Part shown: positions 1 through 4,400 of the stretch, piece after piece
How the letters are laid out: each line of letters opens with the position of its first letter
Position numbering within the stretch: position 1 is the stretch's first letter
Assembly (NCBI GenBank): GCA_020720965.1
Contig: DYNS01000094.1
Span: 1-9,304 of the forward strand
DNA length: 9,304 nt
From: Anaerolinea sp.
GTDB taxonomy: Bacteria > Chloroflexota > Anaerolineae > Anaerolineales > Villigracilaceae
Reading direction: 5' to 3'
Notes under the pieces: generated by a model
Told to the model about the DNA's origin: nothing
Seen by the model: only the letters and a program-made list of their open reading frames with translations
Database searches by the model: none
Translations under genes and position numbers: made by a program

Positions 1-644
1 GTGAGGGCGTAGGCGTTGGAGGTGATTTCCCAAATGCGCCCGTGCCCGCCGGTGGCAAAGATGACGGCTTTGGCGTGGAAGGTGTGTAACTCGCCGGTAG
101 CCAGTTCTATGGCGACTACCCCGGCAGTTTTGCCGTTTTCAATCAGCACATCCAGCACCTGAAATTCGTCATAAAAATTGACGTTGTTTTTGATGCACTG
201 CTGGTACAGGGTTTGCAAAATCATGTGACCGGTGCGGTCGGCGGCGTGGCAGGCACGCCGAACCGGTTTGCCGGTGATATTGTTGGTGTGTCCGCCAAAG
301 GGGCGCTGAGAGATTTTTCCATCCGGTGTGCGGTCGAAGGGCAGTCCCATGTGTTCCAGCTCGTACACAATTTCGGGGGCTTCGTTGCACATAAACTCAA
401 TCGCGTCCTGGTCGCCGAGATAGTCGGAGCCTTTTACGGTGTCGTAGGTGTGCCATTCCGGGCGGTCTTCTTCGCTGTTGCCGAGCGCTGCGCCAATGCC
501 GCCTTGCGCCGCGCCCGTGTGGGAGCGGGTGGGGTACAGTTTGCTGATGACGGCAGTTTTGGCGGTGCGGGAGGCGTATAGCCCTGCCATAAGCCCCGCG
601 CCGCCTGCGCCGATTACGACAACTTCAAATTGATGTGTGTTCAT
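1..644 (-). CDS. sdhA: Succinate dehydrogenase flavoprotein subunit, N-terminal part (cut by window edge)
   Basis: This is the catalytic FAD subunit of complex II, which oxidises succinate to fumarate on the cytoplasmic face and passes electrons to the iron-sulfur subunit. The frame starts at ATG 644 and stays open to the window edge, giving 214 residues of a protein normally about 580-630 long. Residues 8-17 (VVVIGAGGAG) form the Rossmann FAD-binding loop. The stretch RSHTGAAQGG at 40-49 contains His42, at the position of the histidine that carries covalent FAD in the family. QRPFGGHTNN near 113-122 is the usual capping-domain entry. The catalytic His and Arg residues lie beyond the edge. 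The start is supported by AGGAGA, which overlaps the stop codon of sdhD, with a 12-bp gap between the two genes, so the genes are probably translationally linked. The gene is intact as far as visible. A fumarate reductase flavoprotein is the main alternative, but the sdhCD-type anchors favour succinate dehydrogenase. Confidence 0.95.
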   Translation of the reverse strand, partial: MNTHQFEVVVIGAGGAGLMAGLYASRTAKTAVISKLYPTRSHTGAAQGGIGAALGNSEEDRPEWHTYDTVKGSDYLGDQDAIEFMCNEAPEIVYELEHMGLPFDRTPDGKISQRPFGGHTNNITGKPVRRACHAADRTGHMILQTLYQQCIKNNVNFYDEFQVLDVLIENGKTAGVVAIELATGELHTFHAKAVIFATGGHGRIWEITSNAYAL

Positions 645-656
645 TGCGGTTGTCTC

Positions 657-1088
657 CTACGAAGTCCACAAAACATAGACGCCCATGACGCTGAAGGCAA
701 GCATGAAGACCATGCTAAGAAGGCGCACAACCTTGCGCCCGCCGGGGCTGACGATGTAATCATCCGCGATGACGACCATGCCGTGAATGCCATGGGCGCT
801 GGCGGTGAGGTATAAGCCGCTGGCAACCAATTTCCAGAACCAGGTTGCCCAGGGGTCCAGGCTGGGGAGGGCGGTGCTTTGGACGTGGGTGACGTTGGTG
901 GTGAACGCCCAGCGCATTACATCCGCAAAGTTCATGTGGTAACGTGCGCCCATCCAAAAGGCTCCTGCCAATCCCACCAAAAAGAAGGCGTACATGGCGA
1001 GGGCAGAAAGGCGGGTGAATATCCACATGAGCATTTCAAAGTTCATGCCGCGATGTTTGAGCGAGAGAGTGCGAGATTTTTCCGTCAT
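657..1088 (-). CDS. sdhD: Succinate dehydrogenase membrane anchor subunit SdhD
   Basis: This 143-residue protein has three hydrophobic helices, near residues 22-46, 83-108 and 121-141, as expected for the small anchor of complex II, which holds the quinone site and haem b. The stretch from His99 to Tyr111 lines up with the E. coli SdhD segment carrying haem ligand His71 and the quinone-contacting Asp82-Tyr83: the spacing from His99 to Asp110-Tyr111 is the same 11-12 residues, and the Gly-Met in between is conserved. Arg26 in TRLSAL of the first helix matches the usual quinone-pocket arginine position. The gene begins 3 bp after sdhC stops, and its GGAGG ribosome site lies inside the end of sdhC, so the two are co-translated. 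It is a typical length for the family. The function is secure from context plus motifs, although anchor subunits diverge strongly in sequence. Confidence 0.9.
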   Translation of the reverse strand: MTEKSRTLSLKHRGMNFEMLMWIFTRLSALAMYAFFLVGLAGAFWMGARYHMNFADVMRWAFTTNVTHVQSTALPSLDPWATWFWKLVASGLYLTASAHGIHGMVVIADDYIVSPGGRKVVRLLSMVFMLAFSVMGVYVLWTS

Positions 1089-1091
1089 GGT

Positions 1092-1466
1092 TTAGCCTCC
1101 CAACGCGGCGGTGACGATGGAATACACGGCGAAACTGTACAGCGGAAGGAAAACGCCCCATTCCACCCAAATGGCTTCGCGCTGGTATTCCAGCAGGTCT
1201 GGGAACAAATCTATCAGGGTGATGCGTAAGCCGTTGATGGCGTGGAACATCACAAAAAAGAAGATGAAGATTTGGAAAACCCAGCTTTCATAAATATCGT
1301 TGATGAAGCGCCCCGCGTCTCCTCCCAGAAATGACGCGAGGACGTGAATAGAAATGAAAGTTGCCATTCCCATCCCGCCTATGCGGTGCAGAATAAACGT
1401 CAGCATGGGACCGCCGCCTTTGTAACCCAAAGCGCGCGCCAGGCTGACATTTCTGGTCATGCTCAT
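1092..1466 (-). CDS. sdhC: Succinate dehydrogenase cytochrome b subunit SdhC
   Basis: This is the larger anchor of complex II, 124 residues with three hydrophobic helices near 20-47, 62-87 and 102-122. HRIGG at 27-31 is the family signature at the first helix and contributes to the quinone pocket. His75, in the FHAINGLR segment, is at the position of the E. coli haem ligand His84 (H-x3-G-x-R pattern). With His99 of SdhD it would give bis-histidine ligation of one haem b. The start at 1466 was chosen because a strong AAGGAGG lies 5 nt upstream; ATG 1460, two codons later, is also possible at 11 nt spacing. It is the first gene of the sdhC-sdhD-sdhA transcript. The ORF has normal composition and nothing looks broken. 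Confidence 0.93.
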   Translation of the reverse strand: MSMTRNVSLARALGYKGGGPMLTFILHRIGGMGMATFISIHVLASFLGGDAGRFINDIYESWVFQIFIFFFVMFHAINGLRITLIDLFPDLLEYQREAIWVEWGVFLPLYSFAVYSIVTAALGG

Positions 1467-1471
1467 CTGTG

Positions 1472-1478
1472 CCTCCTT
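1472..1478 (-). promoter_or_regulatory. Strong Shine-Dalgarno of sdhC
   Basis: AAGGAGG on the minus strand is an almost perfect anti-16S match 5 nt before ATG 1466. It sets the N-terminus as MSMTRN rather than MTRN, but both ATGs are reachable. It marks the entry point of the sdh transcript. Confidence 0.75.
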
Positions 1479-1498
1479 AAAAATTTAGTTGCAAGATA

Positions 1499-1516
1499 CC
1501 CAATTTGGGGGAATTG
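1499..1516. repeat. Overlapping short inverted repeats upstream of sdhC
   Basis: CCCAA-T-TTGGG (1499-1509) is a perfect 5+5 inverted repeat. It overlaps CAATT-N6-AATTG (1501-1516), another perfect 5+5 pair. They lie 33 to 50 bp before the sdhC start, where an operator could act. Arms this short arise by chance, so this is a weak call. Confidence 0.25.
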
Positions 1517-1635
1517 CCGAAAAAAACGCCATAAAGACAAGTTGTATTGTGCCTTACATCTCATAAGGGCAGAAAGTGACAATCGTCCTATTTATTTCAT
1601 TTCAGACATCATCTAATAAAGGGGGGAATGACCTT

Positions 1636-1641
1636 TATAAT
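1636..1641 (+). promoter_or_regulatory. Probable -10 box of the qcr operon promoter
   Basis: A perfect TATAAT lies in the AT-rich divergent region and would place the transcription start near 1648, giving a leader of about 114 nt before the Rieske ATG. No good -35 is seen 16-18 bp upstream (the sequence there is CTAATA-like), and there is no extended TG, so an activator or another sigma factor may be needed. It is the best sigma-70-like candidate in the region. Confidence 0.4.
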
Positions 1642-1670
1642 CCAAAAACGCTTGCGGCTGATTTTAATCG

Positions 1671-1702
1671 ATTCTCTTTCATATTCTCTTTTGCCAAAAG
1701 AG
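1671..1702. repeat. CTCTTT half-site cluster with 17-bp palindrome in qcr leader
   Basis: ATTCTCTTT occurs twice as a 9-bp direct repeat (1671-1679 and 1683-1691) with starts 12 bp apart. The second copy runs into a perfect palindrome, CTCTTTTGCCAAAAGAG (1686-1702), with 7-bp arms and a 3-bp centre. Three CTCTTT/AAAGAG half sites therefore sit within 32 bp, downstream of the likely -10 box and 60 bp before the Rieske start. This looks like a regulator binding site acting as a roadblock. As an RNA hairpin it would be weak because the stem is mostly A-U. Confidence 0.45.
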
Positions 1703-1747
1703 TGATTACAACCGCACAGCGAACATACACTAAAAGCACACCAAGCC

Positions 1748-1757
1748 AAAGGAGGTG
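1748..1757 (+). promoter_or_regulatory. Shine-Dalgarno that fixes the Rieske start
   Basis: AAAGGAGGTG lies 4 nt before ATG 1762 and is close to a full complement of the 16S 3' end. It decides the start: the frame stays open upstream to 1576, but only ATG 1762 has a ribosome site and gives a protein beginning with a twin-arginine signal. Confidence 0.85.
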
Positions 1758-1761
1758 CGAA

Positions 1762-2271
1762 ATGTCTGGGACAAGCCGCATTACGCGGAGAGATTTCATT
1801 AAGGTGACAACCGGAGCGGTAGGTGGAGCCATTACCGCTGCTCTGGGAATCCCCGCCGTAGGGTATTTGATAGACCCGGCTCTGCAAGAAAACAAAGCCG
1901 GAAAACCGGTCAGTATCGGCAAAATTGCCGATATTCCGGTCGGTACGCCAACTCCGTTCTCCTTCACCGTTACCAAAGTAAACGGCTGGGAACGTACGGC
2001 GAGCAGCTTTGGGGGATTCATCCTGCGAAAGTCGGAAGACCCCAAAGATATTGTCATCCTTTCCAGCCGCTGCACCCACCTCTCCTGCCGCGTCAACTGG
2101 AGCGAGGAAGCCCAGGCTTTTCTCTGCCCCTGCCACGACGCCAAATTTAGCAAAACCGGAGAAGTGTTGGATGGTCCCCCCCCCGAACCCCTCGGTCATT
2201 TTGAATACGAAGTGGCAGAAAACGGAACCATCACCATCATCCCTGTCGAAATGAAGTCGAAGGAAGGCTAA
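1762..2271 (+). CDS. qcrA: Rieske [2Fe-2S] subunit of a menaquinol-cytochrome c reductase (complex III)
   Basis: This 169-residue Rieske protein takes one electron from quinol at the Qo site and passes it to the c-haem. The N-terminus has a Tat motif, TRRDFIK (8-14), followed by a glycine/alanine-rich hydrophobic segment (about 15-37) that probably remains as a membrane anchor. Cluster box 1 is CTHLSC (104-109), box 2 is CPCH (122-125), and the proline loop GPPPEPL is near 138-144. Cys104, His106, Cys122 and His125 would bind the cluster, and Cys109-Cys124 would form the stabilising disulfide. After CPCH the sequence is DAKF, not the GSxY of high-potential proteins: both hydrogen-bond donors are replaced by Ala127 and Phe129, which predicts a low-potential cluster suited to menaquinol. 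The proline loop is encoded by a run of nine C. It is first in a three-gene operon, with the next ATG 2 bp after its stop. The qcrA name follows the Bacillus-type gene order; petC is an equivalent label. Confidence 0.95.
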   Translation: MSGTSRITRRDFIKVTTGAVGGAITAALGIPAVGYLIDPALQENKAGKPVSIGKIADIPVGTPTPFSFTVTKVNGWERTASSFGGFILRKSEDPKDIVILSSRCTHLSCRVNWSEEAQAFLCPCHDAKFSKTGEVLDGPPPEPLGHFEYEVAENGTITIIPVEMKSKEG

Positions 2272-2273
2272 CC

Positions 2274-2933
2274 ATGTGGCAAAAAACTTACGCCTGGCTG
2301 GATGAGCGCCTGGGGTTGGGCGACCTTTACAAAAATCTGCTAGACCGCCCGGAACCGCACGGCAACTGGTGGAACACCCTCGGCTCTGCCAGCCTCTTCC
2401 TCTTCATCATCCAGGTCGTCACCGGCATCTTCCTCACCGTTTACTACACCCCCTCCCCAGACCACGCCTACGACTCCATTCAGTACATTATGAACGAAGT
2501 CGCCTTTGGCTGGCTCATTCGCGGCATCCATCACTGGGCGGCTTCGCTCATGGTGCTGGTTGTCTTTGTTCACATGCTGCGGGTCTTTTACACCGCATCC
2601 TACAAATACCCGCGAGAACTCACCTGGCTTGTAGGCATTGGCTTGCTCCTCCTCACCATCGGCATGGGTTTCACCGGCTACCTGCTACCCTGGCATCAGA
2701 TGGCGTATTGGGCAACCACAGTCGGCACCCAAATTGCCGGAAGCGTACCCTTCGCCGGAGAATTCATCCTGCAAGCCCTGCGCGGCGGACCCGACCTGAG
2801 CGCTCTCACCCTGCAACGATTCTTCTCCGCTCACATCTGGATGCTCCCCGCCCTGCTCGCCCTGCTCGTTGGTGTTCACCTCTACCTCATCATCAAGCAC
2901 GGCGAATCGCACTTCCCGGATAAGGAAGACTAA
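2274..2933 (+). CDS. qcrB: Cytochrome b6-type subunit of the quinol-cytochrome c reductase
   Basis: This 219-residue, four-helix cytochrome b forms the core of complex III and moves electrons from the Qo to the Qi site. Haem ligands fall at His86, His100, His187 and His202, the same numbers as in plant cytochrome b6, and the second pair has 14 residues between the histidines (b6 type, against 13 in mitochondrial b). Arg83 and the GYLLPW segment (135-140) are conserved. Helices lie near 36-58, 80-105, 117-138 and 187-207. The protein contains no cysteine at all: the position of b6 Cys35, which holds haem c(n) covalently, is Thr35. The length shows the split b6/subunit IV form rather than a fused cytochrome b. 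AAGGAAGG inside the end of qcrA serves as its ribosome site, so the two genes are coupled. Its partner, subunit IV, begins 13 bp after its stop. Confidence 0.96.
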   Translation: MWQKTYAWLDERLGLGDLYKNLLDRPEPHGNWWNTLGSASLFLFIIQVVTGIFLTVYYTPSPDHAYDSIQYIMNEVAFGWLIRGIHHWAASLMVLVVFVHMLRVFYTASYKYPRELTWLVGIGLLLLTIGMGFTGYLLPWHQMAYWATTVGTQIAGSVPFAGEFILQALRGGPDLSALTLQRFFSAHIWMLPALLALLVGVHLYLIIKHGESHFPDKED

Positions 2934-2938
2934 AGGAG
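2932..2938 (+). promoter_or_regulatory. Shine-Dalgarno that fixes the subunit IV start
   Basis: AAAGGAG overlaps the TAA of qcrB and lies 8 nt before ATG 2947. The frame is open upstream to 2869 inside qcrB, but that region would encode a serine-rich stretch read out of frame from cytochrome b6, so ATG 2947 is the true start. Confidence 0.8.
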
Positions 2939-2946
2939 CGCCCGCC

Positions 2947-4335
2947 ATGAACGAAGAAACCAAAAAACAAATTAACCAAAAATACGAGCGCAAATTGGAA
3001 CACGGGGAACGCTTTTGGCCCGATAGCATCTTCAAAGATGTAATTGTCGCCCTCGGCATCTTCCTCGTTCTCATCCTGCTCGCCACCTTCGTCGGCGTAC
3101 ACGACGCCCCAAAAGCCGACCCCAGCGACACCAGTTACGTCCCCCGCCCGGAATGGTACTTCCTCTTCCTTTTCAAATTCCTGGCGCTCTATGGGCAAAT
3201 TCCGGTTGTCGGCAAAATTGAATGGCTCGCCACCGTCCTTATCCCTGGCATCTTCATGGGGCTGCTCACCCTCCTGCCCTTCATAGACGGCTCACCCCGG
3301 CGCTACTACGCCAAGCGCACCATGCCCATCGGCATTATGAGCATCATGGTTCTGGGGATTGTCCTGCTCACCTTCCTCGCGGACGTCCCCACCGTCTTGG
3401 CGGATGGCAGCAGCCTGCTGGGAACCCTCCAAACCATTGCCGGAATCGTCATCCCGGTCATTGCCTACGCCCTGTTCATTTTCTACGCCTACAAAACCAA
3501 AGAAAACGCCGTGCGCCTCACCATCATCACCGCTCTTATCTCCGGCGTGTTGATGATAGTCTTCACCGGCGCCGCCCTTGCCCTGCACCAACCCCCCGCC
3601 GTAGAAACCGCCGAAGTCCCGCACACCCTCGCAGACCAAATTGTCGCCGGGCAGGAACTATACTCCCTCTACTGCGTGGAATGTCACGGCGATGACGGCG
3701 CGACCACCGTCATCGAAGGTGTGCAAGGGCTGGAAGGCTTGGAGATTATGGCAATCAACGGCAAAGACGTTCTCTACACCCTCAACGATGCCTCTCTCGT
3801 GGAAGTCATCAACTACGGACGACCCGATGCCGGAATGAACCCCTTTGGCAAAGCCTACAACCCCGAAGGCTTAACCCGCAGCCAAATGGACTACATCGTA
3901 ACCTTTATGCGCTACATCTGGGACGACCGCTTTGAAGCCCCAGAAATCAAACCCCTCTTCCCCGAACTTGCCGAAGGCGAAGTCCCCTCCTACGAAGTTC
4001 ACATCCAGCCCATTGTCAAACGTTACTGCATCTCCTGCCACCGACCCGGCAAAGACAGCAACGAATACTACATGGACACCTACGCAAACATCCTCAACAG
4101 CGGCGAAAACGCCGGTAAAAACGTCATCGCCGGGGATATGAACTCCTACCTGCTGCAAACCATTCAGGGAACCCCCATTCTGGATGCCAGCGGCGCGGAA
4201 ATCATCGGCGTAATGCCCCCCAACGGCAGCCTTAAGCCCGATGTAGTCGATGCCCTTGTCCGCTGGATTATGGCAGGGATGCCCGAAACCGAAGCCGAAG
4301 CGGACGCTCTCTCTGCGCCCACCCCTGCCCCTTAG
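2947..4335 (+). CDS. qcrC: Subunit IV of complex III fused to two c-type haem domains
   Basis: This 462-residue fusion combines the second half of cytochrome b with its electron acceptor. Residues 1-150 are subunit IV: helices at about 32-51, 92-113 and 126-146, with the Qo motif PEWYF at 68-72. Two further helices (about 160-182 and 190-213) follow, which ordinary three-helix subunit IV lacks. Positive loops (SPRR 116-119; KTKENAVR 183-190) fit a cytoplasmic location, so five helices put the C-terminus outside. There the first haem domain has CVECH (243-247), with Met297 in GMNPF as a likely sixth ligand. The second has CISCH (361-365), with Met423 in VMPPNG, and its MPP...L..WI..G ending resembles the planctomycete-type cytochrome c family (PSCyt1). 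An Ala/Pro/Glu-rich tail ends the protein. No cytochrome c1 or f gene is nearby, so these domains probably replace it. It is the last gene of the operon. The qcrC name is by analogy with the Bacillus subunit IV-cytochrome c fusion; that the family usually carries a single haem there is from memory. Confidence 0.93.
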   Translation: MNEETKKQINQKYERKLEHGERFWPDSIFKDVIVALGIFLVLILLATFVGVHDAPKADPSDTSYVPRPEWYFLFLFKFLALYGQIPVVGKIEWLATVLIPGIFMGLLTLLPFIDGSPRRYYAKRTMPIGIMSIMVLGIVLLTFLADVPTVLADGSSLLGTLQTIAGIVIPVIAYALFIFYAYKTKENAVRLTIITALISGVLMIVFTGAALALHQPPAVETAEVPHTLADQIVAGQELYSLYCVECHGDDGATTVIEGVQGLEGLEIMAINGKDVLYTLNDASLVEVINYGRPDAGMNPFGKAYNPEGLTRSQMDYIVTFMRYIWDDRFEAPEIKPLFPELAEGEVPSYEVHIQPIVKRYCISCHRPGKDSNEYYMDTYANILNSGENAGKNVIAGDMNSYLLQTIQGTPILDASGAEIIGVMPPNGSLKPDVVDALVRWIMAGMPETEAEADALSAPTPAP

Positions 4336-4359
4336 CCGTTACCCCCAACCCCAACAACG

Positions 4360-4394
4360 AACCGCCCCGAAGCCAACGCTCCGGGGCGGTTTTC
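4360..4394 (+). terminator. Rho-independent terminator of the qcr operon
   Basis: AACCGCCCCG (4360-4369) pairs perfectly with CGGGGCGGTT (4382-4391), followed by two more T, a C and a T/C stretch. Inside the loop, AGC and GCT (4371-4373, 4378-4380) can pair around a CAAC tetraloop after one A-C mismatch, so the stem may be 13 bp with one interruption. It lies 24 bp after the qcrC stop and just before the end of mutS2 on the other strand. Read leftward the hairpin is followed by TCGTTGTTGG, a poor U-tract, so it mainly serves the rightward transcript. Confidence 0.88.
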
Positions 4395-4400
4395 TCTCAC

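Larger units (their letters stand above)
1467..1761. other. Divergent regulatory region between the sdh and qcr operons
   Basis: This 295-bp AT-rich stretch has no convincing gene. It contains both Shine-Dalgarno sites, one perfect TATAAT (plus strand, 1636-1641), a cluster of CTCTTT half sites with a 17-bp palindrome (1671-1702), an 8-bp palindrome AATCGATT (1666-1673), a run of six G (1621-1626), and small inverted repeats near sdhC (1499-1516). I could not settle on a clear minus-strand promoter for sdhC; TTGTCA-like boxes occur near 1577-1582 but lack a good -10 at the proper spacing. Both respiratory operons must start from here, so shared control is likely but inferred. Confidence 0.6.

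Noticed and set aside
1686..1702. Attenuator or terminator hairpin in the qcr leader
   Set aside because: The stem is mostly A-U with a 3-nt loop and no U-run after it, so a protein binding site is more likely.
1576..1761. Possible 62-residue N-terminal extension of the Rieske protein
   Set aside because: The frame is open, but it has no ribosome site, contains the TATAAT box and palindrome, and would bury the Tat signal that starts at ATG 1762.
2176..2184. Frameshift or pseudogene suspicion at the C9 run
   Set aside because: The Rieske frame is intact on both sides, with the proline loop and C-terminus in place.
2869..2946. Earlier start for the subunit IV fusion inside qcrB
   Set aside because: The extra residues are a serine-rich frame-shifted reading of cytochrome b6, and ATG 2947 has a good AAAGGAG site.
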